A DNA stretch of 64,000 bases. It comes from Streptomyces albus subsp. albus. GTDB lineage: Bacteria > Actinomycetota > Actinomycetes > Streptomycetales > Streptomycetaceae. The notes under the pieces are model-generated. The model saw only the letters and a program-made list of their open reading frames with translations, was not told the DNA's origin and ran no database searches. The position numbers were made by a program, and so were the translations under genes. The stretch spans positions 186,001 through 250,000 of the forward strand of contig NZ_JODR01000005.1 in NCBI RefSeq assembly GCF_000725885.1, read 5' to 3'. Positions 37,801 through 45,572 of the stretch are shown one piece after another (the stretch's first letter is position 1; the number at the start of each line of letters is the position of its first letter).

Positions 37801-38689
37801 GCCGCTCCAGTACCGCGACTACGCCCACTGGCTGGCGGGGGAGCGGGGCGCAGCCCTCCGCGAGGCCCAACGCCCCTACTGGGAGCAGGTGTTCGCCACC
37901 CCGCCCGACCCGGCGGACCTGCCCACCGACATGCCCCGCCCGCCGCTGCGCCCGCTCGACGGCGGCGTCGTCACCGGCGATCTGGGACAGACGCGGACAG
38001 CGCGGCTGCGCGCGGTGGCCCGTGAGCACGGCGTGACGCTCTTCGCCGTCCTCTCCTCCGCCCACAGCCTGCTGCTGGCCGCACTCAAGGGCAGCACGGA
38101 CGTGACCGTGGGCGTGCCCGTCTCCGGCCGTACGGTGCCGGGGCTGGAGGGCACGGTGGGCATGTGCGCCAACACGGTGTGCCTGCGCACGGCGGTCGAA
38201 CCCGGCCTGGACTACGGCACGTTCCTGCGCCGTACCGCCGAGGCCGCGGAGGGCGCCTTCGCCCACCAGGACTTCCCGTTCGAGGACCTGGTGGCACTGG
38301 CCGCGCCGGTGAGGGACTACAGCCGCACCCCCGTGTTCGACGCGCTCATCGCCCTGCACAGCGGGCGCTATCTGTCCGTCGACTTCCACGGCGCCAGGGT
38401 GCCGCTGCGGCTGGAGCAGACCGGCCAGGCCGTCTTCGACCTCAACATGCAGATCCACGAGGACGCCGGCACCCTGCGGATCGCCTGGCAGTACGCATCC
38501 GGGCTGCTGCGGCACCGGACCGTCGAGGGCTGGTTCGCCACCTTCACCACGCTGCTGGACGCGCTGTGCGCCGACCCCTCGGCCACGCTCGGCACCCTGC
38601 TGCCCGGCCTCGCCCGGCCCCCGGCGCGGCCGGTACCCGGACCGCAAGCCGCGCCGGAACCGGACGCGAGCTTCGACTTCGACCTGTGA
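34790..38689 (+). CDS. NRPS1: half-C, A(Val), PCP, C
   Basis: A 1299-residue NRPS. Residues of about 50-210 are only the C-terminal lobe of a condensation domain (TSLAALALVLHRWTGQ onwards), with no HHxxxDG. The A domain follows to about 740: A3 YTSGTTGTPKG at 367-377, A4 FDAST, A5 GYGPTEN near 504. The specificity residues read by eye are DAFWVGGTFK, the valine code with one conservative change. The carrier Ser801 is in LGADSLTATL. A complete C domain follows, with HHIVVDG at 976-982. The likely role is to load valine and, through its C-terminal C domain, join it to the aminoacyl carrier of NRPS2. It lacks an MbtH partner in the window. Confidence 0.93.
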   Translation: MTSAPSGVPTPMPRPFPPRPETGRSSGPSSPGGPAEDAGPVLLVTDRPRTVESSAGPVGRLRLAGAAGTTSLAALALVLHRWTGQRRLLIDADLTDGAAGVLALTVVPEEPSAALLARTGAVVPHGTPTGRGVLFTDRPLPETGTWDLVVAQDGADLLLGCRTALFTEETAERLGRHLRLAAAFLADQPHAAVREADLLGAGERELVLRTFNDTARPLPALATVHGLFARQARRAPSAPAVTWRGTTLSYAELDERSDRLAAALRASGARPGDRVGLRTGRTPALIVGALGILKAGCAYLALEPDHPAERTRWLLADSDAAHLVVSVSTAGDFAFSGTVLDAMEPGAAAAAPHPDGAGAPGDLAYVCYTSGTTGTPKGVEVTHGNVVRLVCGASYVRFGPDMAVMPTGSVAFDASTFELWGPLLNGGRVHLTDSDTVLDAHALGRELTRQGITTLWLTSPLFNQLVEQDPGAFATLRELVVGGDALSPVHVAKAMDACPGLAVVNGYGPTENTTFSVTHRITRADLDRIPIGRPIANSTAYVLDEDGRPCPVGVPGELYLGGAGVARGYLGRPELTAERFVPDPFAGAVRDSFADAAQEPEPQAEPHPRPGAAGGGTAGGPRLYRSGDLARWRPDGVLEFLGRRDHQVKVRGFRIEPAEIEKAMTRHPGVAEAVVVARSRPGRSEKHLCGYYTGHPGGRADEHTGTSAPAPEDLRAALASALPDHMVPAFLVPLTALPLNHNGKVDRSRLPDPDGAHLLDRASYVPPRDETEAVLVQLAEKALGISGVGTAHDLRDLGADSLTATLLAAGVRQRLGRECPVSAVLADGTLARLAARLRAAPPYQGSTVPAAPRQSTHPLTPQQRQVYFEQLKDESAVTYNVPVTLALPADTEPHRLADALQQLAARHDALRTRFVAEDGEIRQRVEPTVRVPVLIGDGPPGPVRDFVRPFDLGKAPLWRAGIHRTAAQVTLRLDLHHIVVDGYSLAPLFADLAALYAGQDAQPPPLQYRDYAHWLAGERGAALREAQRPYWEQVFATPPDPADLPTDMPRPPLRPLDGGVVTGDLGQTRTARLRAVAREHGVTLFAVLSSAHSLLLAALKGSTDVTVGVPVSGRTVPGLEGTVGMCANTVCLRTAVEPGLDYGTFLRRTAEAAEGAFAHQDFPFEDLVALAAPVRDYSRTPVFDALIALHSGRYLSVDFHGARVPLRLEQTGQAVFDLNMQIHEDAGTLRIAWQYASGLLRHRTVEGWFATFTTLLDALCADPSATLGTLLPGLARPPARPVPGPQAAPEPDASFDFDL

Positions 38690-38780
38690 CCCGGCCGTCA
38701 CCGGCCCGCGCTCCGCCGGCGACGGCGCGGCACGGGCGACGGCCGCGTCCCGCGAGCCGGACGCCACCACGACTCCGGCC

Positions 38781-38873
38781 GCACACCGTCCTGTCCACCG
38801 CACACCGTCCTGTCCACCGCACACCGTCCTGTCCACCGCACACCGTCCTGTCCACCGCACACCGCCCTGTCCG
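38781..38873. repeat. five tandem copies of a 19-bp unit
   Basis: The unit GCACACCGTCCTGTCCACC starts at 38781, 38800, 38819 and 38838 without a mismatch, and a fifth, changed copy starts at 38857 and ends near 38873. It fills much of the gap between NRPS1 (stop 38689) and NRPS2 (start 38926). No spacer is present, so it is not a CRISPR array. It could be a slippage product or a protein-binding array. Confidence 0.9.
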
Positions 38874-38925
38874 ACGTCACTCCACACCTCGCTCGACCTC
38901 TCACCGCACCGTGCAGGAGACATCC

Positions 38926-41900
38926 ATGCAACTGCTCGACTCCGACGCAGCACGCTCCGCACCGTCACCGCAGGCCGTGTACTGGCGATCCCGGTTGGCC
39001 TCGCTCGCGGAGACGTGCGGGTTCCTGCCCGACTTCCGGCCACCCGCCGGCCATGACCACACCGACCCGGTGCCGCCCGAGCGCGGCGCCCTCACCGTGC
39101 CGCTCGGCGCGGACCTCACCGAGCGGCTCGACCGCATCAGCCGCAACCGCCCCGAGATGCTGGCCGTCCTCCTCACCTCCGCCCTGGCCGCACTGCTGGG
39201 CCGGTGCACGGGCCGGGAGGAGGTGACCGTCGCCCTGCCGAAGCGGGGTGCCGCGCCGGGGTTCGCCGACGGACCGCTGCCCGTCTCCGTCGATCCGCGC
39301 GGCTGCCTGCGCGAACTGCTGGTCCGGGTCGGCGCCGCCGTCCAGGAGGCGGAGCGCAACCAGGACTGCGATGTGGCGGCGCTCGCCCGTGAACTGGATG
39401 TGACCGGCGTCCTGGAGACCGGACTGGCGCTCGACGGGCACCACGAGGCCGGTTTCACCGCATCCGGTGTGATGCTCACCGTCTCCCGGACGGACGATGA
39501 GGAGCTGACGGCCGCCTTCTCCTTCGACCGGCACCGCTTCGCCGAAAGCTCCCTCGCCCACCTCGGCGCCCACTTCCGCCGGCTGCTGGAGGGAGCCACC
39601 GAGGAACCCGACCGGCAACTGTCCGGCCTCCCTTTGTGGAGCACGGACGACGAGCGGATCGTCCAGACGGCCAACGACACCGCGCGGCCCTTCGACCAGG
39701 ACGCCACCCTGCACGGCCTGTTCGCCGCCCAGGCGGCCCGCACGCCTGACGCCCCGGCGCTGCTCGCCGACGAGGACACCGTCACCTACGCCGCGCTCGA
39801 CGCACGCGCCAACCGGCTGGCGCACACCCTGCGGGAGCGGGGCGTGGGCCCCGGCTCGATCGTCGCGCTGGTCACCGAGCGGTCGCCGGAGATGATGACG
39901 GCCCTGCTCGCCGTGCTGAAGGCCGGCGGCGCCTACCTGCCCATCGACCCGTCGTACCCGCAGGCCCGGATCGACCACCTGCTGGCCGACAGCGGTGCAC
40001 GACTGGTGCTGCACCAGGCCCGGTTCGGCGCACTGGTGGACGGCAGGCCGGCCCTCGACCTGGACGAGACGGCGTCGTACGCGGACCGTACGGACCCGGT
40101 GGACGAGACGGCGGGCGCGGGGGACGTCGCCTACGTCATCTACACCTCCGGCTCGACGGGGCGGCCCAAGGGAGTGCTGGTCGAGCACCGCAGCGCCGTC
40201 AACCGGCTCCAGTGGATGCAGCGGGCCTATCCGCTCGGAGCCCAGGACGTCGTCCTGCAGAAGACGTCCATCTCCTTCGACGTGTCCGTATGGGAGCTGT
40301 TCTGGTGGTCCCTGGCCGGCGCGGCGCTGGCGCTGCCCGCCCCCGGCACGGAGAAGGACCCGGCGGCGCTGCTCGCGGCACTCGGCCGGCACCGGGTGAC
40401 CACCACGCACTTCGTGCCGTCGATGCTGGGCATGTTCCTCGGCCACCTCGACCGGTTCGGCGGCGGGGAGGCCACGCGGTCGCTGCGGCAGGTCTTCACC
40501 AGCGGCGAGGCCCTGGCGCCCGCGCAGGCCGACGGCTTCGCGCGGCTCGTCCCGCACGCCCGTCTGGTCAATCTGTACGGGCCCACCGAGGCGACCGTCG
40601 ACGTCTCCCACCAGCCCGTCGAAGGACTCGGCGACCGCGCGCGGCTGCCCATCGGGCTGCCCATCGACAACCTCCGGCTGTACGTGCTGGACGGCGGTGG
40701 ACGGCAGGCACCCGTCGGCGTTCCCGGCGAACTGCACATCGCCGGTACGGGCGTGGCCCGCGGCTATCTGGGCCGGCCGGAGCTGACCGCCCAGCGGTTC
40801 GTGACCGGCGAGGCGGTGCGCGAGGCCACCGGTGAGGAACGGCTCTACCGCACCGGGGACCTGGTGCGCCGGCTGCCCGATGGTGCCCTGGAGTACCTGG
40901 GCCGCATCGACGAGCAGGTGAAGGTACGCGGGTTCCGCGTCGAGCCGGGGGAGATCGAGGAGCGGCTGCGCACCCACCCCCGGGTGCGGGACGCCGCCGT
41001 CGTCGCCGTGGACGACGGCTGGCAGACGTCGCTGCGCGGCTTCGCCGTGCTGACCGGCGAGGCCACCGAGGCGGAGCTGAAGGAGCATGTGGCGGCGGCC
41101 CTGCCCGGCTACATGGTGCCCGGCCGGCTCGTCGCCGTCGACGAGCTGCCGCTGACGCCCAACGGCAAACTCGACCGCGCCGCCCTGCGCCGCCCGGAGG
41201 CCCTGCGCAAGAAGGCGCCCGCACACGTGGAGCCGCGCAACCCGCGCGAGGAGACCCTGGCCGGGATCTGGCGCCAGGTGCTCGGCTGCGAGCGGGTGGG
41301 GGTGAAGGACAACTTCTTCGCGCTGGGCGGCAACTCCATCCACTTCGTCTCCGTGCTGGCCAAGGCCCGTGAGGCGGGACTGGACTTCACCTTCCAGCAG
41401 CTGTTCAGGCACCAGACCATCGCCCAGCTGGTGGCGTCGATGGAGGAGACGGCCGGCGCGGGAAAGGCGGAGGAGGACGTGGCGGCCCGCGGCGCCTTCC
41501 GGCCCTTCGAGCTGGTCTCGGACCAGGACCGGGCGCTGCTGCCCGACGACGCGGAGGACGCCTACCCGCTCTCGATGCTCCAGGCCGGGCTGATCTTCCA
41601 GACGGAGATCACCGGCGGACTGGGCCAGTACCACGACGTCCTCAGCTACACCGTCACCGGCGCCTTCGACACCGCCGCCTTCACCGAGGCCGTACGGCTG
41701 CTGACGCTGCGGCACCCGATCCTGCGCACCACCTACCACCTGACCGGGTACAGCGAATTCCTCCAGATCGTGCACCGCCGGGTGCCGCCGCCGCTGACCG
41801 TGACCGACCTGCGGCACCTGGACGAGGCGGGACAGGCGGCCTGGCACGAGGAGTGGCTGGCCGCGGAGAAGGCCCGCCGCTTCGTGTGGGAAGAGGGCGG

Positions 41901-43947
41901 ACTGGTCACCCTGCATGTGCAGATCCTGGGCGACGAGCTGTACCGGTACACGGTCAGCCAGCACAACTCCGCGCTGGACGGCTGGTCCATCTCGCTGCTG
42001 CACACCCAGCTGTTCGAGCTGTACCACCAGGTGCGCGAGGGCCGTCGGACCGCACGGCCCGCCGTCGACAACCACCTGCGCAACTTCGTCGGGCTGGAGA
42101 CCGAGGCACTGCGCAACGAGCGGTCCGGCGAGTTCTGGCGCACGGTGCTGGCCGACGCGCGTCCGGCTGACGTACCGCCGCGGCCGGACGCGGTCCCCAC
42201 CGACGACTTCCGCGTCGTACTGCGGGACGTGCCGCTGCCCGCGGGTCTCACCCAGCGCATCGAGGCCACGGCGGACGCCCTGTCGGTGCCGTTCAAGGAC
42301 GTGCTGCTGGCAGCGCACATGAAGGTGCTGAGCCTGGTGAGCGGGCAGCCGGCCGTGATGACCGGCTACGAACACAGCGGCCGGCCCGAGTTGCCCGACG
42401 CGGAGACGACGCTGGGCCTGCACCTGAACACGGTGCCGTTCCAGATCGAGGTGGCCGGCGGCAGCTGGGCCGATCTGGTGCGGCGCGTCTACCGCGCCGA
42501 ACTGGAGCTGCTGCCGCACCGGCGGTACCCGATGGCGCAGATGAAGCAGGACCTGGCCACCCAGCGGCAGCTGTTCTCCACCACCTTCAACTTCACGCAC
42601 TTCTACCTGCTGAAGAACCTGCGCGAACTGCCCGAGTTCTCCATGCTCCAGATGCGCGTGGACTCCGAGACGGAGTTCCCCTTCCGCACCGAGTTCTCCC
42701 GGCACTTCGCCGACGACGAGGTGCAGCTGTGCCTGCACTACCACACGCACCTGTACGACGAGGCGCAGATCGACCGGATCGGCGGCTACTTCGTCCGCGT
42801 GCTGGAGCTGATGGCGAGCGAGCCCGACGCCCCGCACGAGGCGCACCGGCTGCTGGACGACGCGGACCTCGCGCTGCTGGGCACCGCGCCGCTGCCCGAG
42901 CAGTCCGGCGCCGCTCCCGCGCCCGGCGGCACCGCCTCGCGGGCCACCGTCGAGCGGATCCGCACCGTCTGGCAGCACGTGCTGGATCTGCCCGACGGGG
43001 AGATCGGCGACGGGGACGACTTCTTCGCGCTGGGCGGCAACTCCCTCTCGGCGCTGCGCGTCGTGCTGGAACTGGACGGGCTGGTCACCCTCACCGATCT
43101 GACCCGCGTGCCCCGGCTGGAGGAGCTGGCCGCCCTGGTCGACGGCCGCGGGGAGGAGGACGAGGAACTGCTCCACCTGCTCACCTCGGCCGGCCGGGAC
43201 GCGCGGGCCGCCGTCATCTGCGTGCCGTACCCGTGCGGGCACCCGGTCAACTTCAAACCGCTGGCGGAGGAGATCGAGAAGCGCGACCCGGACCTGATGG
43301 TGCTCGGGCTGGAACCGCCGGGGCACAGCCCCAGCCGTCCGGGCCCGTTCACCGACGTGACTCAGACCGTCGAGCGGGTGGTCGCCGAGATCGAGGCGAA
43401 GGCCGACCTGCCGCTGATCCTGTGGGGGCACTGCGGCGGCGCGGCCGTCACGGTCGAGCTGGCCCGGGTGCTGGAGGAGCGCGGCTTCGACCTGCGGGAG
43501 GTCTTCATCGGCTCCAAGCTGCTGCCGCCGGCCCCGGACATGCGCGAGTCGATCGAGATGATCGAGAGCTGGACGGACGAGGAGATCATCTCCTACATGG
43601 TCGAGGAGACCGGCTACTCCGAACTGGACGGCCTCGACCACCGCTACACCGCCTTCACCGGCGACCTGTTCCGGCACGACGTGTGCGGCGGCTACCGGTA
43701 CTTCATCGGGCTGACCGAACAGGATCCCGGGTGGCGGATCGAGGCGCCCTTCACCGTCGTCGTCGCCGACGACGACAAGGGCCTGGCCCACGCCGCCGAC
43801 GAGTACCGCTGCTGGGAGCGGGTGGCCACCACCGTCCGCTTCCACCGGCTCGCCTCCGGCGGCCACTACTTCGTGCGCGGCAACCCGGCCGCCACGGCCG
43901 AACTGATCGAGCGGGCGTGGACGTCCGCCGCCGGACTGGAGGACTGA
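38926..43947 (+). CDS. NRPS2: half-C, A(Ser), PCP, C*, PCP, TE with Cys
   Basis: A 1673-residue NRPS. Residues 15-240 are a C-terminal lobe only (YWRSRLASLAE onwards). The A domain runs about 250-750 (YTSGSTGRPKG at 406; specificity residues DVWHFSLVDK, the serine code). PCP1 has Ser804 in LGGNSIHF. The second C domain (about 850-1330) reads HNSALDG at 1013-1019, so the catalytic second His is Asn. It leads to PCP2 (Ser1373 in LGGNSLSA) with no A domain between them. The thioesterase at about 1410-1670 has GHCGG, so Cys1503 is the nucleophile, with an Asp near 1615 and His1647. The ATG follows CAGGAGA. The peptide is probably finished and released here. Confidence 0.93.
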   Translation: MQLLDSDAARSAPSPQAVYWRSRLASLAETCGFLPDFRPPAGHDHTDPVPPERGALTVPLGADLTERLDRISRNRPEMLAVLLTSALAALLGRCTGREEVTVALPKRGAAPGFADGPLPVSVDPRGCLRELLVRVGAAVQEAERNQDCDVAALARELDVTGVLETGLALDGHHEAGFTASGVMLTVSRTDDEELTAAFSFDRHRFAESSLAHLGAHFRRLLEGATEEPDRQLSGLPLWSTDDERIVQTANDTARPFDQDATLHGLFAAQAARTPDAPALLADEDTVTYAALDARANRLAHTLRERGVGPGSIVALVTERSPEMMTALLAVLKAGGAYLPIDPSYPQARIDHLLADSGARLVLHQARFGALVDGRPALDLDETASYADRTDPVDETAGAGDVAYVIYTSGSTGRPKGVLVEHRSAVNRLQWMQRAYPLGAQDVVLQKTSISFDVSVWELFWWSLAGAALALPAPGTEKDPAALLAALGRHRVTTTHFVPSMLGMFLGHLDRFGGGEATRSLRQVFTSGEALAPAQADGFARLVPHARLVNLYGPTEATVDVSHQPVEGLGDRARLPIGLPIDNLRLYVLDGGGRQAPVGVPGELHIAGTGVARGYLGRPELTAQRFVTGEAVREATGEERLYRTGDLVRRLPDGALEYLGRIDEQVKVRGFRVEPGEIEERLRTHPRVRDAAVVAVDDGWQTSLRGFAVLTGEATEAELKEHVAAALPGYMVPGRLVAVDELPLTPNGKLDRAALRRPEALRKKAPAHVEPRNPREETLAGIWRQVLGCERVGVKDNFFALGGNSIHFVSVLAKAREAGLDFTFQQLFRHQTIAQLVASMEETAGAGKAEEDVAARGAFRPFELVSDQDRALLPDDAEDAYPLSMLQAGLIFQTEITGGLGQYHDVLSYTVTGAFDTAAFTEAVRLLTLRHPILRTTYHLTGYSEFLQIVHRRVPPPLTVTDLRHLDEAGQAAWHEEWLAAEKARRFVWEEGGLVTLHVQILGDELYRYTVSQHNSALDGWSISLLHTQLFELYHQVREGRRTARPAVDNHLRNFVGLETEALRNERSGEFWRTVLADARPADVPPRPDAVPTDDFRVVLRDVPLPAGLTQRIEATADALSVPFKDVLLAAHMKVLSLVSGQPAVMTGYEHSGRPELPDAETTLGLHLNTVPFQIEVAGGSWADLVRRVYRAELELLPHRRYPMAQMKQDLATQRQLFSTTFNFTHFYLLKNLRELPEFSMLQMRVDSETEFPFRTEFSRHFADDEVQLCLHYHTHLYDEAQIDRIGGYFVRVLELMASEPDAPHEAHRLLDDADLALLGTAPLPEQSGAAPAPGGTASRATVERIRTVWQHVLDLPDGEIGDGDDFFALGGNSLSALRVVLELDGLVTLTDLTRVPRLEELAALVDGRGEEDEELLHLLTSAGRDARAAVICVPYPCGHPVNFKPLAEEIEKRDPDLMVLGLEPPGHSPSRPGPFTDVTQTVERVVAEIEAKADLPLILWGHCGGAAVTVELARVLEERGFDLREVFIGSKLLPPAPDMRESIEMIESWTDEEIISYMVEETGYSELDGLDHRYTAFTGDLFRHDVCGGYRYFIGLTEQDPGWRIEAPFTVVVADDDKGLAHAADEYRCWERVATTVRFHRLASGGHYFVRGNPAATAELIERAWTSAAGLED

Positions 43948-43948
43948 C

Positions 43949-44662
43949 ATGCCGATCCCTGTGCTCTGCTTCCCGTTCGCCGGGGCCGGTGCCTCCGTTT
44001 ACCGCCGCTGCCAGGAGTACGGCAGCGACACCGTGCGGATCCTCCCCGTGCAGCTCCCCGGCCGGGAGGAGAGGTTCGGCGAGCCGCTGCACACCGAGGT
44101 GACGGCCGCGGTGGACGGCCTGCTGCCCGAGGTGCTCGACCTGGTGGCCGGACACCCCGCCGTGGCGCTCTTCGGCCACAGCCTGGGCGCCGTGCTCGCC
44201 TACGAGACGGCCCACCGCATCGCCGGGCTCGGCCGGCCCGAACTGGTCACCCTCGTCGTCAGCGGCTCACCCGGCCCCTGGACACAGCGGGAGACCCGCG
44301 CCACCGGGCTGACCGACGAGGAGTTCCTGCGCCAGGTGCGCGAGTTCGCCGGCTACAGCCACCCGGCCCTCGAACACCCGGAGCTGCGCGAGATGCTGCT
44401 GCCGCCGCTGCGGGCCGATGTGGAGATGCACGAGAACTACCGGTCGCCGTCCGAGAAGCCGCTGGCCGTTCCCCTCGTCTCCGTACGCGGCGAGGACGAC
44501 GAACTGGTCTCCCGGCAGCAGGCCGCCGAGTGGGAGGCCGCCACCACCGGCGGCTGCCGTCAGGTCGAACTCCCCGGCGGCCACATGTACCTGGTGGACG
44601 ACCCGGCCGGACTGATGCGGCTGCTCGAAGCGGAACTGGCCGGTCAGGGGGCGGGCAGATGA
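43949..44662 (+). CDS. type II thioesterase
   Basis: A 237-residue stand-alone thioesterase of the GrsT/SrfD type. The start PIPVLCFPFAGAGASVYRRC is typical, followed by LPVQLPGREERFGEP. The nucleophile is Ser78 in FGHSLGAVLAYE, and the catalytic His is in LPGGHMYLVDD. It removes wrong or stalled acyl groups from the carrier proteins of the three NRPSs. It starts one base after the NRPS2 stop and overlaps the next gene (ATGA). Note the ordinary Ser here, in contrast to the Cys of the built-in thioesterase of NRPS2. Confidence 0.93.
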   Translation: MPIPVLCFPFAGAGASVYRRCQEYGSDTVRILPVQLPGREERFGEPLHTEVTAAVDGLLPEVLDLVAGHPAVALFGHSLGAVLAYETAHRIAGLGRPELVTLVVSGSPGPWTQRETRATGLTDEEFLRQVREFAGYSHPALEHPELREMLLPPLRADVEMHENYRSPSEKPLAVPLVSVRGEDDELVSRQQAAEWEAATTGGCRQVELPGGHMYLVDDPAGLMRLLEAELAGQGAGR

Positions 44663-45513
44663 CACAGCTGCTCGGCGCCCCGCCCCTGGCGGGCAAGGCG
44701 GCCGTCATCACGGGGGCGGCCCGCGGCATCGGCCGGGCGTGCGCGCTGGCGTACGCCCGCGCCGGGGCCGACCTGATGCTCACCGACATCGCCCGCGACC
44801 TGCCGGGCGTCCCCTACCCGCTGGGCACGGCAGGCCAGCTGGCCCACACCGCTCAGCTGTGCCGGGAGGCGGGAGCGGACACGGCGGTGGTGACCACCGC
44901 CGAGGCGGACGTACGCGACCTGGACGCGGTGCACGCGGTCGTGGCGGCGGCGCTGGACCGGTTCGGCCGCATCGACGTCGTGATCAACAACGCGGGCATC
45001 GCCGCGCCGTCCGGCAAGACCGTGCACGACATCACGCCGGACGAATGGGAGCTGATGCTGGACGTCGACGTGTCGGGTGCCTGGCGGATGATCCGCGCGG
45101 TGGGCGCGGCGCTGACCCGGCAGCGCGGCGGCAGCGTCATCAATGTCTCGTCCACCGCGGGCCTGGTCGGCTACCGGCACTTCGCCGGATATGTGACGGC
45201 CAAGCACGCACTCGTCGGGCTGACCAAATCGGCGGCACTGGACCTGGCGCCGTTCGGGGTGCGGGTCAACGCGCTGTGCCCCGGCTCGGTACGGGACGAC
45301 GAGGCTGCCGAGGGCGTCATGCTCAGCGAGATCGCCCGCTCCCTCGACGTGCCGGTGGCCGAGCACGAGGAGACGTTCGTGGCGGCGCAGCCGATGAACC
45401 GGCTGATCGAACCGGAGGACGTGGCGGGCGCCGCGGTGTGGCTGGGCTCCGACGCATCCCGCCAGGTGACCGGGTCCACGGTCACCGTCGACGGCGGGTT
45501 CACCAGCCGGTGA
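44659..45513 (+). CDS. short-chain dehydrogenase/reductase of the NRPS cluster
   Basis: A 284-residue SDR. The nucleotide motif is TGAARGIGRACALAYARAGA, with an acidic residue after it (MLTDIARDL) favouring NAD. NNAGIAAPS is present. Tyr178 and Lys182 lie in YVTAKHA. The insert PYPLGTAGQLAHTAQLCREA after the second strand is like the extended loop of SDRs that hold NAD tightly or depend on mycofactocin; no mycofactocin genes are in the window. It is coupled by ATGA to the thioesterase and probably oxidises or reduces a hydroxyl group, for instance on a Ser or Thr residue, of the peptide or a precursor. Confidence 0.88.
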   Translation: MTQLLGAPPLAGKAAVITGAARGIGRACALAYARAGADLMLTDIARDLPGVPYPLGTAGQLAHTAQLCREAGADTAVVTTAEADVRDLDAVHAVVAAALDRFGRIDVVINNAGIAAPSGKTVHDITPDEWELMLDVDVSGAWRMIRAVGAALTRQRGGSVINVSSTAGLVGYRHFAGYVTAKHALVGLTKSAALDLAPFGVRVNALCPGSVRDDEAAEGVMLSEIARSLDVPVAEHEETFVAAQPMNRLIEPEDVAGAAVWLGSDASRQVTGSTVTVDGGFTSR

Positions 45514-45572
45514 GCGGCGACGGCACACCCCCGCCTCACGGGGGAGACGGGGAGAGCGGGGAGGGAAGGACC

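Noticed and set aside
38781..38873. CRISPR-like direct repeats
   Set aside because: The copies are directly adjacent with no spacers, and no cas gene is seen.
38544..38931. Minus-strand frames with repeated CGGQDGVRWTGR peptide
   Set aside because: These are translations of the 19-bp tandem repeat, not a repeat protein; no start signal and no conserved content.
38965..43950. 4986-base minus-strand open frame opposite NRPS2
   Set aside because: Typical GC-driven shadow frame (GC3 mirror) of the NRPS gene; composition is Gly/Val/Arg/Gln without domains.
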